From Plasmodiophora brassicae (Eukaryota; Endomyxa: Phytomyxea; Phytomyxea; Plasmodiophorida): DNA of 64,000 nt. A model generated the notes under the pieces. That model was not told where the DNA came from. It saw nothing but the letters and a program-made list of their open reading frames with translations, and did no database searches. How positions within the stretch are numbered: the stretch's first letter is position 1; every line of letters starts with the position of its first letter. The position numbers and the translations under genes were made by a program. Shown here in pieces: positions 1-12,171 of the stretch. The stretch is taken from positions 1,054,001-1,118,000 of the forward strand of contig CP145415.1 in the NCBI GenBank assembly GCA_036867785.1, read 5' to 3'.

Positions 1-72
1 CCGTCGGTCGTCGATCGCGCGTACGGTAGTTCAATCGGGTATTGGTCGTTAGCGACGGGACCGGCGCCGGTC

Positions 73-2256
73 ATGGTCATGATCGGCGAGTCGTCGCTGC
101 GTCGGAGTGCACGCAAGGTGGCCGTCAGGCATCCGCTGGAGGAGGCAGCCGGTGCTGATGACGACAGCGGCGTGTTCGGCAGCAGTGACTTGGACAGCGG
201 TGCTGATGACGATTCGGGCCACGCGACAGCACAGCTGTACTGTATTTGCAGGAAACCTGACGATGGCGAGTTGATGGTGCAGTGCGATGCGTGCAGCCAA
301 TGGTTTCATGCCGCATGCATGCGGTTGTCCGAGAAAACCGTCACTGATGACTGGAAGTGCCCGACATGCGTCTCATCACGGTCGGAACGACCTCCGCAAT
401 CTGCGTCAACGAGAAACGTCGACCCGCCTGCGACTGGACCCGCTCGCGAGGAGGCCGGCCATGCAGGGATACCGGCGAAAGACCGTGACTCGTGTCGAAC
501 CGCGTTGTGCAAGGTTATATCACAGGATCTGGCCTCAGCAGTTGAAGACGCTGTACTTCACACTGTGGCGGGTGAGGCACGTCTGGCGGAGGCTAGCAAA
601 TTGTACAAGGCAAAGATGCGAGAGATTCTGTTCAATTTGAAGAGCAACACCAAGCTCAGGCAGAGTAAGTCCATGATCCATCCGCTTAAAACAACAGAGC
701 TGACCTGCGTTCCGTCTGCATCAGGTCTGACTGAAGGAGTCTTGTCTCCTGCGAGCTTAGCGGCAAAGGATGTCTCGCTTCTTGCTGACCCTGAGTTGAT
801 CGCGTCGAGAAACGAGGAGCGCAGACAATCGTTGACGTCCAGGTTGAAAGTGGCGGAAGAAGAAGAGGACGAACTGCAAGCGTCGGTGCGACCGCAAACG
901 CTACCAGCAGCACAAGCAGATATTGTTCTTGCGGGAAATCCTGCCGTTGAACTGTTATCGCCTCCCAGTGACCCTGCTGTAAAGGAATCGGACGTAGCGC
1001 GGCCTAATGTGTCAGAAGTGCCCGACGAGATGGATGCCATCGAAATCGACGAGACGCCGGTCATGGAACCCCCGGAGACTCTATCATATCAGGAATCGCT
1101 AACAGCGGAAACGTCCCAATATGATTGGACTGGAACACTTGCCGTCACCGCGACCGATCCTGGTTTCCGTCTTCGGGGCAACATTACAGAACCTGGAACC
1201 GCGAACGACCGCAAGCGGTTATCCAAGCTGCCGTCAGCATTGTATGTGCATGGCAGGATCAACCCTAGTGCGGTCCACAAGGTCGGCTTCTGCGCGTTTA
1301 TGCACCGCTTCCGTGATGCCTGACGTGGTCTATCGTTGTAGTTCATCATGCAAGTGCATGCCGTTGCTGTGTCTGTCCCTGAAGCTGAGCGTCATCGTCA
1401 TAAGCGCATCGTGCTCGTCGAGTACTTTCTGCCGCCGGACTCGCCTGCGGACGAGGCGAATTGTGCACTGTTCATCAAGCAGTATAGAGGTAGGGCTCAC
1501 GCATTGTCTCGTGTCGTCGCTCTTGTGGACTGATTCGCCGCAGACCGCGCGCGCATTCCGGTGCTCGACTTTGTCGACCAAGGAATCTTACTGTACTTTG
1601 TTTCGCCTGTGTTTCACAGTAATGCTATATGGAGCGGCTTGTTAATGGAGGTCTTCGGCCGGGATCAGCCTCCGGCCGGCACTGCACTGTGGGCCATTGC
1701 TGTCTTGGCGGCAGAATCGAAGCTTCCATCGGTGAAGAAAACTGCTATAAAGCCTCAGAAACCTACCAGTCAACAGCCGCCTTCGTCGGTCGCTCCCGTT
1801 GTCGATGGCGCTGCCTCCGGTGGAGCAGTACCCCCGGCCGTGGTCGAACGGGCCGCGGCTCAGCCACCAACAGGCGACCCCGTCAATCGAGCAACGCCCT
1901 CAACCAGCTATCCCCAGCAAGCCTCGTCTCAACCGGCAGGTCTACACCAAGTCGCCGATGCATACCCGCCCGAACATTCGTACGGTATGCATCAGGCGTA
2001 CCCATCCCAATACCATGATGACTATCGGGGCTACGGGTACGCCCAGTACTACCAACAAGACCACTACGCGTACCAACCCGGACACCAACATTACCTTCCT
2101 CCTGATCCCGCCTACCCGCAGCACTACGATCGCGTCCGGCAACACCGTTACCGCAGCGACGTCCCATACGTGCCATCCACCACTGGCGGATACCGGTCCC
2201 ATGGATCCCCGCCCAGGCGATCTGGTCCACGAGGCCATCCTTACTCCAAACGGTAA
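73..2256 (+). CDS. PHD finger / TFIIS-central / SPOC domain protein (Bye1-Dido-PHF3 type)
   Basis: Predicted nuclear regulator of transcript elongation that reads histone H3 tails and contacts RNA polymerase II. Exons 73-664, 725-1281, 1342-1489 and 1544-2256 join to a 669-residue protein. A PHD finger lies near residues 55-105 (CICRKPDDGE, CDACSQWFH, WKCPTC). A TFIIS central domain follows near 140-235, where splicing out 665-724 restores the family-typical run NLKSNTKLRQSLTEGVLSP. A SPOC domain near 340-500 is rebuilt only when 1282-1341 and 1490-1543 are removed. The C-terminus is rich in Pro, Tyr and Gln and ends in basic residues. The first intron is a multiple of three with no stop, so retention would insert 20 residues. 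The order PHD, TFIIS-M, SPOC is that of Bye1, Dido and PHF3. The start is the first ATG of the frame. Confidence 0.88.
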
Positions 2257-2507
2257 TACACACACACACACACGCATCACTCATAGAAGTGATATACCTT
2301 CACTACGTGCGTCGGATGCATGTAAACCTGTTATACAATGAGCGGATGGGCGCGTCGGCATCATCAGTAGGGTCAGGCCTCGGCATCATCAGTAGGGTCA
2401 GGCCTCGGCATCATCAGTAGGGTCAGGCCGAGGCGCAGTACGGAGGTGCAGTAAAGCCTCCAAAGCCACTTTTTTGATCGCGCGTCCGTTGACAGTTGTG
2501 TCGTGAT
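2257..2507. repeat. AC microsatellite and three-copy 25-bp tandem repeat in a 250-bp gap
   Basis: Between the PHD and M3 genes there is a short (AC)n run just after the stop codon. Three direct copies of a 25-bp unit beginning TCGGCATCATCAGTAGGGTC follow at about 2355-2429. The copies are essentially identical. No coding potential is evident. The repeat sits about 80-150 bp upstream of the M3 start, inside the presumed promoter. Confidence 0.85.
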
Positions 2508-4708
2508 ATGGACAGGGGGGCGTCGACGGTGGTGGGTGCGGCACTGCTGCTGCGATCGAGCACGCTGCCGTACGGCCTCCCTCCGCTGGACCGCATCACG
2601 ACACCGTGTTTCCGGCCGGCGCTGGAGCTGGGCCTGGCGGAGCATGCCGCCGAGGTCGCCAGCGTCGTCGAGGATCAGTCGGCGCCGACGTTCGAGAACA
2701 CGGTCGTCGCGTTGGAGCGTGCCGGACAGCCGCTGGCGCAGTGCCGCGCTGTGTTCAACAGCCTACTGGCGTCGAACACGAACGACGAGCTGGACGCGCT
2801 CGACACCGAGATGGCTCCGAAGTTCGCTGCGCATACTGATTCCATCTTCCTGAACAAAGCGCTGTACAACCGAGTACGCGATGCATCACCGCCACCCGAG
2901 GACGACGTCGAATCGCAGCGATTACGGGAGCGATATTTGACGATGTTTGAGCGGCGTGGTGCTGCGCTGAGCGAACCTGCCATCAACGAGATGCGCCATA
3001 TCAACGAACATCTGTCCAAGCTGGCTGCTCAGGTACGTGGTCAAGTCGGTTGGGTGTGTCGTCATGGGGACGCTGACGATGGTCATAGTTTCGGCAAGCC
3101 GTGCTGAAGGCGACGAACGATTGTGCCGTCGTTGTCGACGACGTCGCGCTGCTCGATGGATTATCGCCTGGCGATATTGCATCTGCGGCGGCTGCTGCGT
3201 CTCAACGAGGGCTCCCGGCGGGGCGCTATGCGTTAACCCTGGTGAACACCACGACGCAGCCGGCGCTGGCGTCGTTGAAGAACCGCGAGGTTCGCCGGAA
3301 GTTGTTCGAGGCGTCTCGTGCGCGATGTAGTGACGGCGCATGTGACACCCGACCGATCATTGTTGAAATGGCACAGCTGCGTGCCCGTATGGCCCAGTTG
3401 CTGTCCTACCCGAACTACGCCTCATACGTCATCGCCGACGAGACCGCGTCATCTGTCAATGACGTGAACGCCATGCTGCGACGGCTGATTGGGCCAGCGC
3501 ACGCGAACGCCGAACGTGAACGGGCTGACTTGGAGAGGTGTGCCGGGGACGAGCTTGGTGGCGATCGTCTCCAGCCCTGGGATTGGGCGTTCTATGCGAA
3601 TCGCCTCCAGAAACAACTGTTCGATTTCTCTGACGACGACGTGCGCCCATATTTCGAGGTCAACCGAGTCCTCAAGGATGGCGTCCTGTTCGCTGCGAAT
3701 CGTTTCTACGGCATCACGTTCAAGCAGCGGAATGATCTGCCAACGTATCACAAGGACGTGATGGTGTTTGAGCTATTTAACGAAGACGGTTCGCCTCTGG
3801 GCATGCTACTGGCAGATTACTTTGCCAGGTCCAACAAGCAGGGCGGCGGCTGGATGGACTCGTACATTGAACAGTCGAAGTTGCTTGGCCATCCACATGC
3901 AATCGTCCTGAACAACCTCAATGTTCCAGTGCCTGCCGAAGGAGAGCCCGCACTGATGACCTTTGACGAGGTTACTACAGCGTTCCACGAAATGGGACAC
4001 GCGCTGCATGGCCTGTTCTCCAATGTCAAGTATCCTGTAGGGCAACCGTTGCGTCTCGTTGATTGCAGTCATCGGTCCTGACCCGTCGTTGCACAGCTGT
4101 TCTCTGGCACATCCGTTCCTCGTGACTATGTGGAGTATCCATCGCAGCTGAACGAAATGTGGGCGACCGACCCTGCTGTTTTGAGCAACTACGCTCGGCA
4201 TCATAAGACTGGCGACCCGATGCCGCAAGCTTTGCTGTCGAAGGTCATATCGGCACGCCGCTTCAATCAGGGATTCGCTACCACGGAATACCTGGCTGCG
4301 GCGATCCTCGACCAGGCGTGGCACCAAATCTCCCCTACCAACGTCCCCGATAGCGCAAATGTTGCAGAGTTCGAGAGGAACGCGCTGCAGGCTGCCGGCA
4401 TTAGCGACTTCTTTGTCCCACGGTACCGGTCCCCCTACTTTTCACATATTTGGTCTAGCGCGACCGGTTATGCTGCTGGGTACTACGCGTACATTTGGAG
4501 CGAGGTGCTAGCCCGCGATACGCAGAGTTGGATTGTCGAGCAAGGCGGCCTACGGCGTACCAATGGCGATGTGCTCCGAGGGAAAGTGCTTTCCAAGGGG
4601 TTCGCCTGCGATCCGCTGTCTGCTTTCAAGGACCTGAAGGGAGGCCCGCCAGACATTGCTCCTCTCCTCGATTATCGAGGCTTACGCGATGCAAGTGTCG
4701 CAGTTTGA
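2508..4708 (+). CDS. Peptidase family M3 zinc oligopeptidase (oligopeptidase A / thimet type)
   Basis: Zinc metallopeptidase that would trim short peptides in the cytosol or an organelle. Exons 2508-3032, 3089-4036 and 4097-4708 give a 694-residue protein, the usual length for oligopeptidase A/PrlC. The catalytic motif HEMGHALHG fits HExxH, with a downstream ligand region around NEMW. The run LFSGTSVPRDYVEYPSQ after the second junction is the conserved M3 segment following the active site. The tyrosine-rich substrate loop (GYAAGYYAYIWSEV) is present near the C-terminus. The second intron is exactly 60 nt and the first 56 nt. There is no clear targeting peptide, so I favour the cytosol. The gene ends 23 bp from the stop of the convergent proline dehydrogenase. 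Confidence 0.93.
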
Positions 4709-4731
4709 ATTATCCCTACAATGACGAGGAT

Positions 4732-6859
4732 TTACGACCTTATCCCAAACACTCGGAGGACTCGTTTCCACAGTTCTTGTCGCATCAGCCGCCTCTCCAG
4801 CGTTGTCCCGACTGTGACGACCGAATTCTCTTCGGCGCGACGTAATAGGTAAGGTACGACCTTGCCGATGGGCCCGAACGGGACGTCTGCGCGGCACAAT
4901 GGATCATTATCCTCGCCCGTTCAGGTGGACGAACGGCATGATGGCTCGCTTACATTTATAGGTCGCATAGCCGGCCGCGCTCAGCGTTAGCGTGACGTGA
5001 TCTGCCATCCCGAGCAACTGAGCGAACTTGACGCAGTTCTTCGGCAGCTTCAGATCGTCCTATGACACGGCAACGCTCACGAATCCGTTACCGATTGCCG
5101 GAACACGTTGTTACGATTCTCTGCGTGGCGTACTCGATGGACTTCGCATTATGAGATGCGACCATCAAGTCGGCATGAGCAGTGTTCTGTTCCATAACGA
5201 TATGAGATCCCAAGTAGAGTGGCACCAATGTATGACGTACGTTCATGAACAGGTCCATGCACTTGTAGACTTCTCCAGTTGTACTTTCTCGATCCTTATG
5301 AATGGGATCTGGGTACCCCAGCGAGGCAGCCCGGGCGCGTTCCTCGCTCATGTAAGCACCTCGTACGAGCTTAGCCGCAAAGCGAAACCCTACGTCGGCA
5401 GCGTCTGAATAACAAGCCAGGTCGAGGGGGTTGCCTGCTGAACTCACCTTCTCGCTTGGCACGGTCGATATCGACCTTTAGCCTCCTCGCGCAGTCGACT
5501 CGATACGCCTGATACGTGCCACTGATGATTGCCGCCCCATCGCGATTATATTTCCTCTGCCGTGCATATTGAGAAAGCGCGATGTGTCCGTTATACGCTT
5601 CGTCAGTACCTGAAGATTGGTTACGACATGATCGATGGCGTTTTGAAAGAACGTCTGAGTGGAGCCAGATTCGTCAGGGAACATAGGGTTCGGAAGGACA
5701 GCCAGTTAACATACATGCTCAGCGTCGATAAGCACGGGGACCTTCGCCTGACTGGCAGCGGCGGCGATAGTATCAAGCCTTTCGAGAATTTTCTGCAGCT
5801 GAATCCTTTTCGGTTCTTCGAGATGAGGGATGAACCTAGGAGACGGAGTTACCATATTGGGCCATTGGAGCAGGATAACCATCAGTCGTATACATCTCAA
5901 TCGGATGCTCCGGTTTACGCTCAGGTGCTGCGAACAGGATCCAATCTAGGACCTCAATCGTTCCCGTTTTCTCGCGATCAATTCTGCCTCGGTATCATTA
6001 TCCCATCCAGAAACAATCTGACTGCTTCAAGGCAATACCTGTCGAATAGTTCATCGGCGGTCAGCCCGCCAGCATCTACCCCGATGCCAGTTGAGCCAAT
6101 GCCTTTGTGGAACTCCTCCCGCGTCATATGACCATTCCCGGACGCGTTGAACGAATGATACATATTCCAGATCTGGCGTTTCCGCATTAGAGCGTCGATA
6201 ACGTAGCGTAGAAACAGAAATGGTCACCTTGCTCAGAAGGCGGGTGGTCTGCTCCAGTAGTTGCGGGCTACCGAGCGCGGTGACCTTCAATGCGATATGG
6301 CATTCGTGCTTGTTAGCTGCCTTGATGCATTCCAAGAAGGACTTGACGTTGGCATCCCATTCCGCATCCGAAGGAGGCGCTTGCTGTAGATCGTCCTCAA
6401 CTGCGACGTGTGTGAAACGGCAAATCGCTGCTCTGAACGGGGCGGGCCCCTACCAGCGTAGTCAAGAATGCACTTGACATTGACGGATCGCAATTGCGCT
6501 ATCGACCCTCCAATGTCATCAACAGATTCCCCGGCGACGAACTGTTTAAATAGCTAATCGACGCAATCAGATTGGACTGCTCGCGTCGGACCCTCGCCTG
6601 GCCCATATACCGTTCGGCGCAGGACCGCGTGGGTGATTCGCGGGCCGATCAGCGATTCGGCCACGCGCAGGCCCTTCATCGCTCGCTTCGTCAGCCAGGT
6701 CTGCGAGCACAGCCACAGGACGAAACACGAGCGCGCCAGCACCGGCGTGCTGACATTCGCGAACGCGGCCGGGGTCGGCACGATACCCCCACCCACAGCG
6801 GACAGCAGGCGCTGACTGCACCTGCCACGCGGTACCCATCGCCAACCGACTGCCCACAT
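4732..6859 (-). CDS. Proline dehydrogenase, mitochondrial (animal-like, with EF-hand-like insert)
   Basis: FAD enzyme oxidising proline to pyrroline-5-carboxylate at the inner mitochondrial membrane. The gene is cut by at least six short introns. Family signatures appear in order: an Arg-rich N-terminus without acids (presequence), FVAGES, VKCILDYA, HIALKVTALG, VLIDAEH, KLVRGAYM, DLMVASHN, QLLGMAD and KYVPFGPIGKVVPYLLRRAEEN. The last motif is formed by removing the 67-nt intron 4887-4953, which rebuilds the tyrosine codon of TYKYVPFGP. Between the ALKVTALG and DAEH blocks are two EF-hand-like stretches, around FNASGNGHMTREEF and IDREKTGTIE, an insert also known in animal PRODH. The junction just before FVAGES is uncertain by a few residues. 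The start at 6859 faces a divergent transporter gene. Confidence 0.88.
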
Positions 6860-7049
6860 CCGTCGTCGCCCAGTCTATATACTACCACAGTAACAGGCAA
6901 CGTCCCGCGCGGCACTGCCAACTGGGACGTTTTCCACTGTACGGGGGCGGCCCAGAGGGTTACCTGCCCGACTGCAACGCGCTGCGTGTGCCCAGTCGCG
7001 GCCGCATGCAGCTCGGGATGGCGACCCTGGTCGAGTGACATGTTGATCC

Positions 7050-8126
7050 ATGCGGTGGCACGCGCCATCATCTCGGACGCGTCGTGCGATGTGGGAAGAC
7101 GGCGCTGGCCTTGTCGACAGGGCGTATTCGGTGCTGTACGCCCGGCGCGGGGCGCTAATGGTCCTTGGGTCGGCGGTCGCGTTCGCCACCGGGGCGCTGT
7201 TCGGCCAGCTCAGCCACGTGGCGGGTGTGTGGCCTGCGTGGTTCGTGTTGGGCCGCTGCGTACTCCAGACGCTGTGGACGCTTGCGCTGATGTGGTGGTA
7301 CGACATCGAGCCGTTTGAGGACTTGGGGGACAAGCTCGGACTCGTCCTGGTCCGGGCGTTGTTCGGCAGCTTCTCCAGCAACATCGTCCTGTACACGCAG
7401 CTTATGGGCCTTCAGCTTGGCTACGCGACCGTCTTCTTCTTCAGCGTCCCGCTCTACACGCTCGTCGCAGGCCATTACGTCATCGGCGAGAAGGCGGGCG
7501 CCCTGGAGATCGCATGCGTCCTGATGGGCATGGCGGGCGTCGTCCTGATCGCACAGCCGTCGTTCCTGTTTCCACGAACGGAACCGGAACCCGGCTGGGA
7601 TTACGCTGTGATGTGTCTGCTTGCAGGGAGCACGGCCGCGTTCGGGTACATTGCCAGGCGACGCGTGAAATCGGTCAATTCGCTTCCCATCGTGCTTATT
7701 GGCGGCCTGATGGGAATCGCGATGATGATCCCACCTTGCCTGTATGTTCGACTGCCTATCGATGCACCGCCCAAGACGATCTTGTACCTCCTCTGCGCGG
7801 GGACCATGCTTTTCGTGGACATTTGCCTGACCAACGTCGGCCTGCAGTACGAGCCGGCGAGCCACGCCTCCGTCATTCGGCTAGCCGCTCCTGTAATCGG
7901 ATACGGGTTCCAGACGCTCATCATGAGGAAACCACCCGACCCCGCCGGCGTCGCCGGCACCCTTATCGTCGCAGCTGTCGTCGTCCTGATGATCGCGCGC
8001 AGCACCACCAGCGAGGACCTCCACGTCCCATTCCTCGCAGGCACCGACGACGAGCGCCGGGCCCTGGTCGGCCAGTCGCCCGTCACCGAAATGACCCCCG
8101 TCGGCGTCGTGCAGGAACGGTTATGA
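7050..8126 (+). CDS. DMT/EamA-type transporter (SLC35G-like)
   Basis: Single-exon polytopic membrane protein of about 345-358 residues with ten predicted hydrophobic helices arranged as two five-helix EamA repeats. The first repeat runs roughly from GALMVLGSAVAFATGALFG to GMAGVVLIAQPS. The second starts near DYAVMCLLAGSTAAFGY and ends with GVAGTLIVAAVVVLMIA. Proteins of this drug/metabolite transporter superfamily move small solutes or nucleotide-sugars across plasma or endomembranes; the substrate cannot be read from the sequence. The first in-frame ATG is at 7050, but 7089 (MWEDGAGL) is equally plausible and gives the more typical length. The tail is hydrophilic and probably cytosolic. It shares a roughly 190-230 bp divergent promoter with proline dehydrogenase. 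Confidence 0.82.
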   Translation: MRWHAPSSRTRRAMWEDGAGLVDRAYSVLYARRGALMVLGSAVAFATGALFGQLSHVAGVWPAWFVLGRCVLQTLWTLALMWWYDIEPFEDLGDKLGLVLVRALFGSFSSNIVLYTQLMGLQLGYATVFFFSVPLYTLVAGHYVIGEKAGALEIACVLMGMAGVVLIAQPSFLFPRTEPEPGWDYAVMCLLAGSTAAFGYIARRRVKSVNSLPIVLIGGLMGIAMMIPPCLYVRLPIDAPPKTILYLLCAGTMLFVDICLTNVGLQYEPASHASVIRLAAPVIGYGFQTLIMRKPPDPAGVAGTLIVAAVVVLMIARSTTSEDLHVPFLAGTDDERRALVGQSPVTEMTPVGVVQERL

Positions 8127-8571
8127 ATACCGGCGGCCACTACTGCGATACCCCGTTGCGGTCCCCCGTCATCATTTGCCATGACAAACGGGTTCCGTTC
8201 AGCGCCGCCACCTCGCTGCGGCGCAGCTGCCCCAGACAAGACCCTGCGGACTGCCGATCCAACCCGGCCGTGTCCACGTCTTATTTCAGTTATCAGTCGC
8301 GCGTCGCAGCGTGCGCCGTTTGCCGCCGATTGCATTTTGGATGGTCAGAGTGGAGGACAGACGGCCGAGGCCCAGGTGGCAGCCGCAGGTACTACAGAAG
8401 GGTACCAACGTTATTTCTGTGACTTGAAACTCACAGACGGGCGATCGTAGTGCTGTGGTGGTGGCCGACGAGCAAACCGCACCGGGACGACCGGCGCGCT
8501 GAACGCCGATCGGCGCCGACGGGGCTGCTTGCGATTGGCGTGCAGGGTGGTAGGCGGTAGGGCGCCCAACG
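8127..8571. other. 445-bp intergenic region
   Basis: Only short overlapping frames with no family resemblance are found here. It presumably holds the 3' end of the transporter transcript and the promoter of the kinase gene. No repeat or RNA structure stood out. Confidence 0.5.
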
Positions 8572-9816
<1,245 letters not shown>

Positions 9817-9948
9817 AGTTCTCTCTACTGTCAAACCCGTTATTAACGTATAGCGTAACAATTCACCGAATGTCTGAAAGAGAGCGCGGATCGAGCAACG
9901 CTGTGTGAGGTTATGTAGTAGTAGTAGTATTCGTCTGGGTTCGTCCAA

Positions 9949-12075
9949 TCACGGGTTCTCTATGGCGAGTTTGGCCATGGCAGCCTCCATCGGTTCAGAT
10001 GCCTCGTTGTCGCGGTTGTCGTAGGCGACCTTGAGGACCCGTGGGTCCTTGCGGATCACCAGGTTCTTTAGAGCCGCTTTCTGGGTCGACGTAATCGCGC
10101 CCGAGCGCGACAGTCGTGCAATGACACGCAGGCACTCGCGAATCATCTCTCGCGGCTCAATGTCAAGCTCGTTCCAGGAGCCGATTGCGTCGCCGCCCAG
10201 TGTACGCGTGCGGCCGAGCTTCGTGTCAAAGCTGGGCCCATCCGTTTGCTCTACACAGCACCTGTGAATGGAGAGCATGGGTCAACGATGGACGAACTCG
10301 CCTGTCTCGGACGCTTCTTCGCCATCGTTGTCGAAGTCTTCCTCTTCAATTGGCGCCTTGTGCAGATCCTGTGCACTGGATTATTGTCCCCAGCAACGAA
10401 GGCAACCGTGGGAGAGTTCGTACGCTGCCACGGCGGGTGTGGTCCGATCCAGAACCGGCGTTAAACAGGTCGGTGATCGACGGTAGCTGCTGTTGCTTGA
10501 ACCGTTTCAGGGTGTCCTGTGTGACAACGCTCGTCGTCCACGACTGGTCCTCGATCTGGTTGAAATCGCGGGGGACTGATGTGTGCTGGTAGTCTCGCGT
10601 AAGCTGATCATCACAACAACACGTATCAGCACGGTACACCACATTGCTATTCAGGAAATGTGACCTGCTCCTGCGCCGCGCGCGACTTCCATTCCTGAAG
10701 CGTCTCCTTCCGCTGATGAGATCCCGACTTGTTGTCGGCCTCCTCTTCCGGGTACGATGCAGGCGATATGCCGATCGTGAACTGAGACGACGCCTCGTCC
10801 TCGCTCTATCGAGGCGCATGTCAATCCACAACGGACAGGCGTCAGCCCATGGTCGACATTACCAGCCGTCGCTGTGGGGCCCCGTCGGACGAAATGCGCT
10901 TGAAGGTTCCCGACCGCGTCAGGACCGGCGACTTCTTGGCCGCCTGTTTCTGCCCCAGATTCGGGTTCGCTGAGCAGCTGCTGTTGCGATGTGGTGGGAA
11001 CGCGGGCATGTCCTTCAACTTCGCCGCCTGATCCTTCCAGCTATCCAGGGTCGTCTTGCGAGTGTGCCCTGCTGCCGCGTTAAGATCCCCCGTCCGGCGG
11101 CCTACGAACCGGGACGGGCCTACCTGGAGGCGAGGTCGGTTTCGGCGCTGGCGCTGGGGGCTTCGGACGCACAATGACGGTCTGGGCAGTTGCTGAGACT
11201 CCCCACGCGTCGTCAGGCAATTGCAATTGGACGCACGTGTTCAGGACGGCCGGAACGCAGGTTCTGAATCTGCTGGCCGGTCAGCGAGTTGAAGTTCTGG
11301 ATGCGGTTCACGAACTGGACGTCCTCTGTCTGCTCGTAGTCCTCGAGAGATCCGCGTCGTTGGGCCTGCGCGACGGTCATGAGTCCCGCGTTGCGTCCTG
11401 ATGGTCGCCTGCGGTCTACCTGACGGTGTAGCCGTCGGTCGTCGGACCGGCGTCTGACCTGCTCCTCGTAGTTGCTGCCTGACCCGCCACCGTATTCGAC
11501 CTCGACCTCGTCACTGTCGACATCGGCTTCCTCGCTGCTGTCGCCGTTCCTACGCGCCATCTAGGTGGAGTGAACACCGGCGTTGACTCGTCACTGCCAC
11601 CAGGACAGACCTTGGCGAACGCTTGGTGCTGCGGCTGCATGGAAGGAGCTGGGTCGGGGCTATCTGCCGACTGCAACTTCTGAAAGTCGCTCTGCGACAA
11701 CGAGTTGAACTGGCGGATGCGGTTGACGAACTTCTGGTTGTCAGTCGCGAACTGGTGATGGGTGCCTTTCAGCGATCGCTTCGGCGCAGACTGCTGGACG
11801 CGTCAGCTCGGGCGTGCCGCACCCACACCGAAACCATCGCCGGACCTTGCGGATTGGCGGAGCGTCATCCAGCTCCTCGTCCAGAACGTCCAGAATCGTC
11901 GCCGGACGCGCCTTCCCCATCGCCCCGGGTCGCACCCAACGATACCAATGCTCGGTCACGGGGCCGCGTGCCTACTTCCAAACGGATCGCCGCGATATCT
12001 CGCCCTGCTATGCTGGAAATCCCCCACTCGTGCGCGTATCCCACCACGAACCGTCATCATCCAGAAGGACGTCAT
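9949..12075 (-). CDS. Unrecognised multi-exon protein with repeated F-V-N-R-I motif
   Basis: No known family is recognised. Several minus-strand frames with coding character line up as exons. An N-terminal piece contains RWVRPGAMGKARPATILDV. Two related motifs, FVNRIRQFNSLSQSDFQKL near 11660-11720 and FVNRIQNFNSLTGQQIQNL near 11245-11310, look like a tandem duplication. A stretch TLDSWKDQAAKLKDMPAF lies near 11030. An acidic segment (IEEEDFDNDGEEASETGE) is followed by a helical C-terminus MIRECLRVIARLSRSGAIT, and the stop is at 9949. The N-terminal exon is uncertain; ATG 12075 with an intron just downstream is my best guess. Low-complexity acidic and basic stretches suggest a regulatory or scaffolding protein. 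It converges on the kinase gene and diverges from the next. Confidence 0.55.
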
Positions 12076-12171
12076 ATGTAATACCTAGCGTATCGTTCCC
12101 TATATCAACGTGCTGCTGTCCTGGGCTGCACGGCGCAGAAGCTGGAGCGTTGGGCAGGGGCAATTTACGGA

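Noticed and set aside
1282-1341. Apparent stop after the first half of the SPOC domain
   Set aside because: Explained by a 60-nt GT-AG intron that restores the domain; not a pseudogene.
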